DNA from: CAWGHZ01 sp963775315
Lineage (GTDB): Bacteria; Pseudomonadota; Alphaproteobacteria; MPNO01; DASWLB01
Assembly: GCA_963775315.1 (NCBI GenBank)
Contig: CAVZIN010000007.1
Coordinates: 310,001 to 374,000, forward strand
DNA: 64,000 nt
Direction: 5' to 3'
The translations under genes and the position numbers were made by a program. The notes under the pieces are model-generated. The model worked only from the letters and a program-made list of their open reading frames with translations, made no database searches and was not told the origin of the DNA. Numbering within the stretch: position 1 is the first letter of the stretch; every line of letters begins with the position of its first letter. This document shows positions 54,448 through 64,000 of the stretch, in pieces.

Positions 54448-55011
54448 ATGGCGCGCGCCGACGATCCCAGCCCCAATCTCGATTCAACCGCCGATACCGG
54501 ACAGACCAGGCGCGATTTCCTGACCCTCGCGACGGCGAGCTTCGGCACGGTGGGCTTGCTCGCGGCGCTGTGGCCGCTGATCCATTCGATGAACCCGGCG
54601 CGCGACGTGCTGGCGATCAGCTCGACCGAGCTCGACATCTCGAAAATTCCTGTGGGCGCGCGGGTGACGGTGGTATGGCGTGGCCGGCCGGTCTTCGTCG
54701 ACCACCGGACCGAGAACCAGATCGCCGCCGCGCGGGCGGTGAAGCTGGACGGGCTGCGCGATCCCGAGCCGGACGCGAGCCGCGTGAAGAAGCCGGAATG
54801 GCTGGTGGTGGTGGGCATCTGCACCCACCTCGGCTGCATTCCGCTGGGCCAGAAGCTGGACGAGCCGCGCGGCGAATTCGGCGGGTGGTTCTGCCCGTGC
54901 CACGGGTCGCAATACGATGAGTCGGGCCGCATTCGGAAAGGGCCGGCGCCGCGTAATCTGGACGTGCCGCCCTATGCCTTCCTGCCCAACAACGTGCTGA
55001 AGATCGGATAG
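54448..55011 (+). CDS. petA: Ubiquinol-cytochrome c reductase iron-sulfur subunit
   Basis: 187-residue Rieske protein of the cytochrome bc1 complex. The twin-arginine-type anchor TRRDFLTLATASFGTVGL leads to a flexible hinge and a 2Fe-2S domain with CTHLGC and CPCHGS boxes. It passes electrons from ubiquinol to cytochrome c1. I start at ATG 54448 (AGAGAAGAA upstream). First gene of petABC. Confidence 0.95.
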   Translation: MARADDPSPNLDSTADTGQTRRDFLTLATASFGTVGLLAALWPLIHSMNPARDVLAISSTELDISKIPVGARVTVVWRGRPVFVDHRTENQIAAARAVKLDGLRDPEPDASRVKKPEWLVVVGICTHLGCIPLGQKLDEPRGEFGGWFCPCHGSQYDESGRIRKGPAPRNLDVPPYAFLPNNVLKIG

Positions 55012-55021
55012 GGGGCGGGCC

Positions 55022-56260
55022 ATGGCCGCGAAATGGATGAACAACCCGGTCGTCAAGTGGATCGACTACCGGCTGCCCATGTTCTCCTTCATGGAGCATG
55101 AGCTCTACGAGTACCCGACGCCCAGGAACCTGTCGTACTGGTGGAATTTCGGCTCGTTGGCCGGAATCGTGCTGGTGATCATGATCGGCACGGGCATCGT
55201 GCTCGCCATGCACTACACGCCGAACGAGGCGCTTGCCTTCAATTCGGTCGAATCCATCATGCGCGACGTGAATTACGGGTGGCTTCTGCGCTACCTGCAC
55301 ATGAACGGCGCGTCGGCCTTCTTCCTGATCGTCTACATCCACATCTTCCGCGGGCTCTATTACGGCTCGTACAAGGCGCCGCGCGAGCTTCTGTGGATCA
55401 TCGGCATCTTCATCCTGCTGACCATGATGGCGACCGCCTTCATGGGCTACGTGCTGCCGTGGGGCCAGATGAGCTTCTGGGGAGCCACGGTGATCACCAA
55501 CCTGTTCTCGGCCATCCCGCTGATCGGCAACGACATCGTCACCTGGCTATGGGGCGGGTTCAGCGTCGGCAACGCCACCCTCAACCGGTTTTTCAGCCTG
55601 CACTATCTGCTGCCGTTCGTGATCGTCGGCTTCGTCGGGCTGCATCTGATGGCGCTGCACCGTCACGGGTCGGGCAACCCGCTCGGCATCGATACCAAGG
55701 GCCCGCAGGACACCATCCCGTTCCACCCGTACTACACGGTGAAGGACCTGTTCGGGACCGGGGTGTTCCTGATCATCTATCTCGGCTTCGTGTTCTTCGC
55801 GCCGAACTTCTTCGGCGACCCGATCAACTACATCCCGGCGAACCCGCTGCAGACCCCGCCGCACATCGTGCCCGAATGGTACTTCCTGCCGTTTTACGCG
55901 ATCCTCCGGTCGATAAATTTCGATGTCTGGTTCATTCCCGGCAAGCTGATGGGCGTGATCCTGATGTTCGGCTCGATCCTTGTGCTGTTCATCCTCCCTT
56001 GGCTCGACACCTCGAAGGTTCGCTCGGCGAAGTTCCGCCCGATCTATAGCCAGATCTTCTGGCTCCTGCTGATCGACGTGTTCGCGCTCGGCTGGGTCGG
56101 CGCGCACGAGCCCAAGGGCATCGTTATCATCATCGGCCAGATCGCGACGGCCTATTATTTCCTGCACTTCCTGGTGCTGATCCCGATCATCGGGCTGATC
56201 GAGAAGCCCAAGCCATTGCCGGCCTCGATTTCCGAGCCCGTGCTGGGAGCCCGGGCGTGA
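55022..56260 (+). CDS. petB: Cytochrome b of the bc1 complex
   Basis: 412-residue integral membrane subunit with eight helices. Four histidine ligands for haems bL and bH are in the WLLRYLHMNGAS and LHRHGSGNP regions. The PEWY quinol-site motif reads HIVPEWYFLPFYAIL. GYVLPWGQMSFWGATVITNL is diagnostic. It lies 10 bases after petA and overlaps petC by 4 bases. Confidence 0.96.
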   Translation: MAAKWMNNPVVKWIDYRLPMFSFMEHELYEYPTPRNLSYWWNFGSLAGIVLVIMIGTGIVLAMHYTPNEALAFNSVESIMRDVNYGWLLRYLHMNGASAFFLIVYIHIFRGLYYGSYKAPRELLWIIGIFILLTMMATAFMGYVLPWGQMSFWGATVITNLFSAIPLIGNDIVTWLWGGFSVGNATLNRFFSLHYLLPFVIVGFVGLHLMALHRHGSGNPLGIDTKGPQDTIPFHPYYTVKDLFGTGVFLIIYLGFVFFAPNFFGDPINYIPANPLQTPPHIVPEWYFLPFYAILRSINFDVWFIPGKLMGVILMFGSILVLFILPWLDTSKVRSAKFRPIYSQIFWLLLIDVFALGWVGAHEPKGIVIIIGQIATAYYFLHFLVLIPIIGLIEKPKPLPASISEPVLGARA

Positions 56261-57093
56261 GCGGGGCGCGCGCGATCCTCGCCGCCGCCGCGGCCGCGCT
56301 CGCGGTCGGCGCGGCCCACCCGGCCGCCGCCCAGGTGACGCCGGACAAGCATTGGTCGTTCGAGGGCATTTTCGGCACGTTCGACCGCGCCGCCCTGCAG
56401 CGCGGCTTCCAGGTCTACCAGCAAGTCTGCTCGACCTGCCACGAGATGCAGCATCTCGCCTACCGCAACCTCACCGAGATCGGACTGAGCGAGGACCAGG
56501 CGAAGAAGATCGCCGCTTCGGTCGCGATCACCGACGGGCCGAACGACGAAGGCAAGATGTACCAGCGGCCGGGCCGGCTGTCCGATTACTTCAAGCCGCC
56601 CTTCGCGAACGAGGAGGCCGCGCGCGCGGCCAACAACGGCGCGCTGCCGCCCGACCTCTCGATGATCGTCAAGGCGCGCGAGGGTGGGCCCAACCACGTC
56701 TACGGCGTGCTGACCGAATTCCAGTCGCCGCCGCCTCCGCCGGACAAGAGCGCCTGCCGCACCGAGGAGGATGAGACCCAGCCGAACGGCACGGTCAAGA
56801 AGGTGTGGACCGCGCCGCAGGTGCCCGAGGGCAAGTATTACAACGCCGCCATGCCGGGCTGCATCATCGCCATGCCGCCGCCCTTGTCGGACGGCGCCGT
56901 CAAGTATTCCGACGGTACCAAGGCGACCGTGCCGCAGATGGCGTCGGATGTCGCCACCTTCCTCGCCTGGGCGTCGGAGCCCGAGATCGAGCAGCGCCAT
57001 CGTCTCGGCATCAAGGTCGTGCTGTTCCTGTTCGTCATGACCGGGCTGATGTTCGCGCTGAAGAAGAAGATCTGGAAGGACATCCAGCACTGA
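56257..57093 (+). CDS. petC: Cytochrome c1
   Basis: 278 residues: a signal peptide (AILAAAAAALAVGAAHPAAA), covalent haem motif CSTCH (residues about 51-55), the methionine ligand in YYNAAMPGC, and a C-terminal anchor (VVLFLFVMTGLMFALKKKIW). The insert containing SACRTEEDE and the later cysteine in PGCIIAM could form the extra disulfide seen in Rhodobacter-type c1. GTG start overlaps the petB stop. Last gene of the operon. Confidence 0.94.
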   Translation: MSGARAILAAAAAALAVGAAHPAAAQVTPDKHWSFEGIFGTFDRAALQRGFQVYQQVCSTCHEMQHLAYRNLTEIGLSEDQAKKIAASVAITDGPNDEGKMYQRPGRLSDYFKPPFANEEAARAANNGALPPDLSMIVKAREGGPNHVYGVLTEFQSPPPPPDKSACRTEEDETQPNGTVKKVWTAPQVPEGKYYNAAMPGCIIAMPPPLSDGAVKYSDGTKATVPQMASDVATFLAWASEPEIEQRHRLGIKVVLFLFVMTGLMFALKKKIWKDIQH

Positions 57094-57244
57094 GGGCACC
57101 GCCCGCGGCGGCGGGCGGGCTTGCGTTCATGGCCCTTGCGCCCGGGCGCATGGCGGTTCACAAATTGACCGCATTCGAGCGGTAGAGCGATTGGTGGCCG
57201 TCGCAGGGTGACGGCGCCGTGCCGGCTGCGCGTGGGGGTCCGTC

Positions 57245-57505
57245 ATGCCCGATGTGGTCGCGAACGACCGGTGGAACTACTACTTCAAGCCGTGCGAGGC
57301 GGTCAGCGCGCGCGGCCCGACGGTCAAGCTGCCGGGCGGGCACGCCATCGTCAGCATCATCGAGGCGACCGCTGTCGAGCGCGTCTACTTCACGGCGGCG
57401 CAGGCGTCGTTCGACCTGCTGCCCGGCCAGCTCGCCCGGCTCGAGAGCCAGGGCAATGCCGAGCGCCACGGCCGCACCTGGAAGAACTCGGGCGAGCACC
57501 ACTGA
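57245..57505 (+). CDS. Hypothetical protein, 86 residues
   Basis: Not recognised. The ATG follows a GGGGGTCC stretch. The product starts MPDVVANDRWNYYFKPCEAV, is hydrophilic with no signal peptide or membrane segment, and ends KNSGEHH. The middle has alternating hydrophobic residues (AIVSIIEATAVERVYFTAAQ), suggesting a small alpha/beta fold. It lies alone between petC and pyk. Codon use is like its neighbours, which argues that it is real. Confidence 0.45.
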   Translation: MPDVVANDRWNYYFKPCEAVSARGPTVKLPGGHAIVSIIEATAVERVYFTAAQASFDLLPGQLARLESQGNAERHGRTWKNSGEHH

Positions 57506-57532
57506 GGGCGCCTGCGGCGCCTTCGCATTGTG

Positions 57533-57557
57533 CCAGTCGCTTCGCTCACGATGACGG
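57533..57557. repeat. Repeat family B, partial reversed copy
   Basis: CCAGTCGCTTCGCTCACGAT then GACGGG; its complement resembles the CGTCATCGCGAGCG end of the elements at 1541 and 47900. It lies between the 86-residue protein gene and pyk. Confidence 0.4.
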
Positions 57558-57569
57558 GCTCGCGGGCGC

Positions 57570-58988
57570 TCAGCTTCCCACCCAGGCGATGCGCAACACG
57601 TTGGTGGCGCCCGGCGTGCCGAACGGCATGCCGGCGGTGATGACCAGCCGCTGGCCATTTGCGGCGAACCCTTCCTCCAGCGCGCGGGCGCAGGCCCGGC
57701 TCACCATGTCGGAGAATGACTTCACGTCGCGCCCGATGACGCAGTGGATGCCCCAGGCGAGCGCCAGCCGGCGCGCCGTATCCGGATTCGCGGTCAACGT
57801 CAGGATCGGCACCTCGGGCCGTTCGCGCGCGGCGCGGAGTGCTGTCGAGCCCGAGGTGGTGAAGGTGACGATCGCGGATGCGCCCACCGTGTGCGCCACC
57901 TGACGGGCCGCGGCGGTGATCGCGTCGGCGCCGGTCGCCTCCGGCGCGCCGTGCACCAAGTCGAGGAGCGATCGGTAGAGCGGATCACGCTCCACATGCT
58001 CGATGATGCGGTTCATCATGGCGACCGACTGGGCGGGATAGGCGCCGGCCGCGGTCTCGCCCGACAGCATCACCGCGTCCGCCCCGTCATAGACCGCGGT
58101 CGCGACGTCCGAGGCCTCGGCGCGGGTCGGCATCGGGCTCGTCACCATCGATTCCAGCATCTGGGTCGCCACCACCACCGGCTTCCCCAGCGTGCGGCAC
58201 TGGCGCACGATGCGCTTCTGGATGGCCGGCACGTCCTCGGGCGGCAGCTCGACGCCGAGGTCGCCGCGCGCCACCATCGCCGCGTCGGCGAGAGTCAGGA
58301 TCTCGTCCAGCCGCTCGACCGCCGATGGCTTCTCGATCTTGGCGAGGATCGCGGCGCGCCCGGCGATCAGCTTGCGCGCCTCGGCCACGTCCTCGGGCCG
58401 CTGCACGAAGGAAAGCCCGATCCAGTCCGCCCCGGCGTCGAGCACGAAGCGGAGGTCGTCGCGGTCCTTGGTCGTAAGCGGCGAGATGGCGAGCAGGGCG
58501 CCAGGCACGTTGACGCCCTTGTGATCGGAGAGCCGCCCGCCCACTACCGCCTCGCAGACGGCGTGATCCTTGCCCCGGCTCACCACCCGCAGCCGCACCT
58601 TGCCGTCGTCGATGAGAAGCTCGGTGTCCTTGGAGAGGGCGGCGAACACCTCCGGGTGGGGAAGGGGCGCCCGCGTCGCATCGCCCGGGGTCGCGTCGAG
58701 GTCGAGCCGGAAGCGCGCACCGGTCGCAAGCTCGACCCCGTCGATACCGAACGCGCCGAGGCGGAGCTTCGGCCCTTGCAGATCGGTCAGGATGCCGACC
58801 GGCCGGCCCACCTCGCGCTCCAGCGCCCGGATCGCCTTGACGAGCCCGGCGTGCCACTTGTGGCTGCCGTGGCTCATGTTCAGGCGGAACACGTCCGCCC
58901 CGCCCTCGAACAGGCTGCGCAGCATGGTCGGGTCGGCGCTCGCGGGGCCGAGGGTCGCCACGATCTTGGTCGAGCGCCGCCTGCGCAT
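57570..58988 (-). CDS. pyk: Pyruvate kinase
   Basis: 472-residue glycolytic enzyme making pyruvate and ATP from phosphoenolpyruvate and ADP. Motifs are KIVATLGPAS, FRLNMSHGSHKWH with the substrate-binding Arg, ILAKIEKPSAVERLDEIL with the catalytic Lys-Glu, and MVARGDLGVELP. The C-terminal allosteric domain is complete. I start at MRRRRSTKIV (58988), not at 59030. It stands alone, convergent with the small orphan gene. Confidence 0.95.
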   Translation of the reverse strand: MRRRRSTKIVATLGPASADPTMLRSLFEGGADVFRLNMSHGSHKWHAGLVKAIRALEREVGRPVGILTDLQGPKLRLGAFGIDGVELATGARFRLDLDATPGDATRAPLPHPEVFAALSKDTELLIDDGKVRLRVVSRGKDHAVCEAVVGGRLSDHKGVNVPGALLAISPLTTKDRDDLRFVLDAGADWIGLSFVQRPEDVAEARKLIAGRAAILAKIEKPSAVERLDEILTLADAAMVARGDLGVELPPEDVPAIQKRIVRQCRTLGKPVVVATQMLESMVTSPMPTRAEASDVATAVYDGADAVMLSGETAAGAYPAQSVAMMNRIIEHVERDPLYRSLLDLVHGAPEATGADAITAAARQVAHTVGASAIVTFTTSGSTALRAARERPEVPILTLTANPDTARRLALAWGIHCVIGRDVKSFSDMVSRACARALEEGFAANGQRLVITAGMPFGTPGATNVLRIAWVGS

Positions 58989-59074
58989 GTCCGCTTTATA
59001 GGCGCACGGTCCTTGCGGCGCCAGTGACACCGGGCCGCGGCGGAGCTCACTACATGAACTGGGCGGCGCCGAAG

Positions 59075-60340
59075 CTAAGCCGGATTGACGAGAATGGCCC
59101 GGAAGTCATTGACGTTGGTGCGAGTCGGGCCGGTGACGATCAGGTCGCCGAGCGTGCCGAACAATCCGCCCGAATCATGGCATGCGAGATCCGCGGCCGG
59201 GTCGCGCCCGGCGGCGCGGGCGCGGGCCAGCGTGTCCGGCGCGCAGATCGCGCCGGCCGCGCCGGCATCGCCGTCGATCCCGTCGGTGTCGCAGGCGAGC
59301 GCGGCGACCCCGGGCGCCCCCTCGAGCGCCAGCGCCAGCGCCAGCAGGTATTCGGTGTTGCGCCCGCCGCGCCCGGGCGCGGGACCGTCCACCGTCACCG
59401 TGGTCTCGCCGCCGGACAGGATCAGGCGGGGCCGTCCATCGCTTGTCGCTTCGCGCGCCAGGCGGGCATGGTCGCGGGCCACGTCACGCGCCTCGCCCTC
59501 GACGGCATCGCCGAGCAGCACGGGCTCGATGCCGCGCGACCGGGCGAAGGCCGCTGCGGCTTCCTGCGCGTGGCGGGCCCGGGCGATCACCACGGCCTCT
59601 GCGCCCGCGAAGCGCGGGTCGCCCGGCTTCGGCGTCTCGTCCCGCGCCTCGTCCAGATGGCGCGCCACCGGGCCGGGCGGGTCGATGCGGTACTTGGCGA
59701 GCACCGCGCGCGCGTCGGCGAAGCTTGTCGGGTCGGGCAGGGTGGGGCCGGAGGCGACGGTGGAGGGGTCGTCGCCCGGCACGTCCGAGATGACAAGCGT
59801 CACCACCCGGGCCGGATGGGCGGCAGCGGCGAGGCGGCCGCCCTTGATGGCGGACAGATGCTTCCGTACCGTGTTGATCTCGCCGATCGTGGCACCGGAC
59901 GCCAGGAGGGCCCTGGTGACGTCGCGCTTGTCGGCGAGGGCGAGGCCGGGGGCCGGCAGGGCCATCAGCGCCGAGCCCCCGCCCGAAACCAGCGCCAGCA
60001 CCAGGTCGTCCTCGGTCAGCCCCTCGACCAGCCGCAGCGCGCGGAGGGCTGCCGCCTGGCCCGCGGCGTCCGGCACCGGATGGGCGGCTTCCGCCACCGA
60101 GATGTAGCGGCAGGGCTCGCCATGCCCGCTGGCCGTGACCACGAACCCGTCGAGCGGCCCGGGCCAGGCCACCTCGACCGCGCGGGCCATGGCGGCCGCC
60201 GCCTTGCCGCACCCGACCACCAGCGTGCGGCCGCGCGGTGGCAAGGGCAGGTTCGGCGCCACGCAGCGCGCCGGACGGGCGGCGGCCAGCGCGGCATCGA
60301 ACGCGGCGCGCAGGATGGACGGGGGATCGTCGGGCGTCAT
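59075..60340 (-). CDS. Glycerate 2-kinase (class II, MOFRL-type)
   Basis: 421-residue kinase of the GK-II family that forms 2-phosphoglycerate from D-glycerate in the serine or glyoxylate route. Recognisable are LVVGCGKAAAAMARAVE, LALVSGGGSALMALP, the ISDVPGDDPSTVASGPTLPD loop and the MOFRL domain block GETTVTVDGPAPGRGGRNTE. It starts at ATG 60340; 14 earlier codons are rejected. It lies 86 bases upstream of pyk on the same strand, so the product may feed lower glycolysis. Confidence 0.9.
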   Translation of the reverse strand: MTPDDPPSILRAAFDAALAAARPARCVAPNLPLPPRGRTLVVGCGKAAAAMARAVEVAWPGPLDGFVVTASGHGEPCRYISVAEAAHPVPDAAGQAAALRALRLVEGLTEDDLVLALVSGGGSALMALPAPGLALADKRDVTRALLASGATIGEINTVRKHLSAIKGGRLAAAAHPARVVTLVISDVPGDDPSTVASGPTLPDPTSFADARAVLAKYRIDPPGPVARHLDEARDETPKPGDPRFAGAEAVVIARARHAQEAAAAFARSRGIEPVLLGDAVEGEARDVARDHARLAREATSDGRPRLILSGGETTVTVDGPAPGRGGRNTEYLLALALALEGAPGVAALACDTDGIDGDAGAAGAICAPDTLARARAAGRDPAADLACHDSGGLFGTLGDLIVTGPTRTNVNDFRAILVNPA

Positions 60341-60442
60341 GACCCCGTTATAATCCGGGGCGGGGTATGGCGGGGGTTCCATTTGCCCGGGCTGTGCCCC
60401 AAATTAGCCGGAGGGAATTCCCACGATCCGAGGCATACCGAC

Positions 60443-60757
60443 ATGACCGACAAGATCGCCGACGAAAAGACGCGGACCGAGCTCGAGGCCGCGGCCTTCC
60501 GCACGCTGGTCGCGCATCTGCGCAGCCGCACCGACGTCCAGAACATCGACCTGATGAACCTGGCCGGGTTCTGCCGCAACTGCCTGTCCAAGTGGTACAA
60601 GGCGGCGGCCGAGGAGAGGGGCCTCTCCCTCGACTACGAGCAGGCGCGCGAGATCGTCTACGGCATGCCCTACTCGGAATGGAAGGACAAGTACCAGACC
60701 GAGGCGAGCGCGTCGCAGAAGGAGGCGCTCAAGGCCTCGTCCGGCGCGGCGCACTAA
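60443..60757 (+). CDS. DUF1244 protein
   Basis: 104-residue conserved alphaproteobacterial protein of the DUF1244 family; the core is AAAFRTLVAHLRSRTDVQNI, then NLAGFCRNCLSKWY with two conserved cysteines, and MPYSEWKDKYQTEAS. No function is established; the Cys pair could hold metal. Start at ATG 60443. It lies 4 bases upstream of the ftsH-like gene and is probably cotranscribed. Confidence 0.85.
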   Translation: MTDKIADEKTRTELEAAAFRTLVAHLRSRTDVQNIDLMNLAGFCRNCLSKWYKAAAEERGLSLDYEQAREIVYGMPYSEWKDKYQTEASASQKEALKASSGAAH

Positions 60758-60761
60758 CCGG

Positions 60762-62669
<1,908 letters not shown>

Positions 62670-62684
62670 GGCGGAGCGCCGCCG

Positions 62685-63371
62685 CTAGGGCAGGTCACCC
62701 GACCAGGGGCCGACGCCGATCTCCCACGACCAGGTCGAGCGGTGCTGGCGGTGCAGCGTGAGAAACGCGCGGGCGATCTCGTCGGCGAGGGCGTTGGCGT
62801 CGCCCGGCTTGCGCGCGGCGGCGTCGAGCGGCGCGATGCCCCCGACGATGTAGACGTGGCCGACATGGACGCCCTTGGGGTGCAGCTCGCGCGCCAGTGC
62901 CTGGGCGAGGCCGCGGATGCCGAATTTGTACATCGCGATCACCGACTGGCCGGGCGGGGCGACGACCGAGGTCTGGGCGCCGGTGAAGGCGAGGGTGCCC
63001 GAGCCGCGCGCGACCATGCGCCGGGCCGCCGCCTGGGCGACAAGGAAGGCGCCGTCGAGGATGGCGAGCGAGCGCTCGGCGTCGTTCGGGTCGATCTCCT
63101 GGATCGGTCCGGCGACGCGGCCGGCGGGGTTGAACACGACGAGGTCGGGCGCGCCGAGGTCGCGCTCGACGGCGGCGAACAGCGCCTCGACCTGGTCGCG
63201 CTTGGTCGCGTCGCAGGCGTAGGCGCGGGCGCCGATCTCGGACGCGAGCGGAACGATCCGGTCCGGCGTGCGGACAGCGAGCGCCACCTTCATGCCTTCG
63301 GCGGCGCAGAGCCTCCCGATGGCGCCCCCGGTGCGCGGCCCGCCGCCAACGATCAGTGCGGTCTCGGTCAT
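62685..63371 (-). CDS. Atypical short-chain dehydrogenase/reductase
   Basis: 228-residue Rossmann protein. The glycine motif is VGGGPRTGGAIG rather than TGxxxGxG, the NNAG position reads FNPAGRV, and the catalytic Tyr-xxx-Lys is not visible: MYKFGIRGLAQALAREL follows GQSVIA where YxxxK should be. It may be an enzyme with altered chemistry or only a binding protein. The ATG is at 63371, 48 bases from the lexA stop on the same strand. It converges with ftsH. Confidence 0.75.
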   Translation of the reverse strand: MTETALIVGGGPRTGGAIGRLCAAEGMKVALAVRTPDRIVPLASEIGARAYACDATKRDQVEALFAAVERDLGAPDLVVFNPAGRVAGPIQEIDPNDAERSLAILDGAFLVAQAAARRMVARGSGTLAFTGAQTSVVAPPGQSVIAMYKFGIRGLAQALARELHPKGVHVGHVYIVGGIAPLDAAARKPGDANALADEIARAFLTLHRQHRSTWSWEIGVGPWSGDLP

Positions 63372-63418
63372 GCCCTCAGTCTAGGCGAATCTCGGCCGGA
63401 TGGCATCCGGTCTCGCGG

Positions 63419-64000
63419 CTAGTAGCGCCGCATCAGCGCGACCAGCCTTCCCTGCACCCGCACCCGGTCGGGGCCGAAGATCCGGGTCTCGTGGGCGGGG
63501 TTGGCAGGTTCGAGCGCGATCGAGGCGCCCTTGCGCCTGAGCCGCTTCAGCGTCACCTCGTTGTCGTCGATCAGCGCGACCACGATGGTGCCGTTCTCGG
63601 CCGTGTCGGTGCGCCGGATGACGGCGGTGTCGCCATCGAAGATGCCGGCCTCGATCATCGAATCGCCGTCGACCTCGAGGGCGTAGTGTTCGCCCGCGCC
63701 GAGCAGCGCGGCGGGCACGCCGACCGACTGATGGTCGCGGATCGCCTCGATCGGCGCGCCGGCGGCGATGCGGCCGTAAAGGGGCAGCTCGACCGTCTCG
63801 GACTCGCGCGCGACCGGTACGGACGCGCCCGGCAGGGAGGTGCGGAACCGCCCCTCGATGACGTTGGGCGCGAAGCTCGACCCCTCGCCGCGGGCGGGCT
63901 GCGACGGCGCGCGCGCGGCCAATTCGGGCAGGCGCAGCACCTCCAGCGCACGGGCGCGGTTGGGCAGTCGGCGGATGAAGCCGCGCTCCTCCAGCGCCGT
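63419..64000 (-). CDS. lexA: LexA repressor (N-terminus beyond the window)
   Basis: SOS repressor, about 194 residues visible. The N-terminal winged helix runs off the edge; its end (LEERGFIRRLPNRARALEV) is present. The C-terminal S24 domain has the Ala-Gly self-cleavage site in YGRIAAGAPIEA, nucleophile Ser in VDGDSMIEAG and catalytic Lys in VTLKRLRRKG. RecA-bound DNA damage signals would trigger cleavage and derepression. Own SOS boxes would lie outside the window. Confidence 0.93.
   Translation of the reverse strand, partial: TALEERGFIRRLPNRARALEVLRLPELAARAPSQPARGEGSSFAPNVIEGRFRTSLPGASVPVARESETVELPLYGRIAAGAPIEAIRDHQSVGVPAALLGAGEHYALEVDGDSMIEAGIFDGDTAVIRRTDTAENGTIVVALIDDNEVTLKRLRRKGASIALEPANPAHETRIFGPDRVRVQGRLVALMRRY

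Overview
The window is one compact, high-GC stretch of a bacterial chromosome. Gene content points to an alphaproteobacterium, probably Rhodospirillales-like. The pointers are fused-length petABC beside hemF and trmL, metX-metW divergent from a chorismate mutase/hisC/tyrC run, a DUF1244 protein, an RNase E whose C-terminus ends in an ARRGWW-type motif, and an alphaproteobacterial-type LexA. The order is inferred from gene order and was not tested. I saw no rRNA, tRNA, CRISPR array, prophage or transposase. Most genes are housekeeping or metabolic, in short overlapping operons.

Layout. 1-5.3 kb: a frameshifted isochorismatase-like hydrolase, a VOC protein, an EVE-domain protein with a tiny helix-turn-helix partner, a 29-residue membrane peptide, an acyl-CoA-dehydrogenase-like flavoprotein, a toxin-first RelE/Xre module and a glutathione transferase. 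5.3-10.1 kb: a periplasmic serine protease with a DUF4142 protein, a KdpE/short-KdpD pair without kdpFABC, and an amidohydrolase. 10.1-12.6 kb: a glutathione cluster (gloB, two tandem gst, DUF985 cupin). 12.8-14.6 kb: galE and hisN. 14.7-22.3 kb: a YejABEF-type peptide importer with two tandem binding-protein genes. 22.3-24 kb: a MetE-like protein and a small GIY-YIG nuclease bracketed by palindromic repeats.

24-31.1 kb: rne with a long leader, then a damaged N-acetylmuramoyl-L-alanine amidase gene followed by mrcA (PBP1a). 31.2-37.2 kb: an SsuABC/TauABC-like importer with two different permeases, an SDR and an MmgE/PrpD protein. 37.2-42.8 kb: greA, carB and carA, with a toxin-antitoxin pair inserted on the opposite strand between carA and carB. 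42.9-47.9 kb: yqeY, trxA, a methyltransferase, an LLM oxidoreductase, an RcnB-like protein, a quinone reductase and a cupin. 47.9-52.8 kb: metXW divergent from chorismate mutase-hisC-tyrC. 52.9-57.1 kb: hemF-trmL divergent from petABC. 57.2-64 kb: a small orphan protein, pyk, glycerate kinase, DUF1244, an FtsH paralogue, an atypical SDR and a partial lexA.

The main themes are sulfur and aromatic amino-acid synthesis (metXW; chorismate mutase-hisC-tyrC), carbamoyl-phosphate supply (carAB), respiration and haem (petABC, hemF), cell wall (amidase, PBP1a) and RNA decay (rne). The accessory signal consists of two toxin-antitoxin modules, four families of small intergenic palindromes, and two genes with an apparent one-base insertion. 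The most interesting locus is the GIY-YIG gene sitting between copies of one palindromic repeat.
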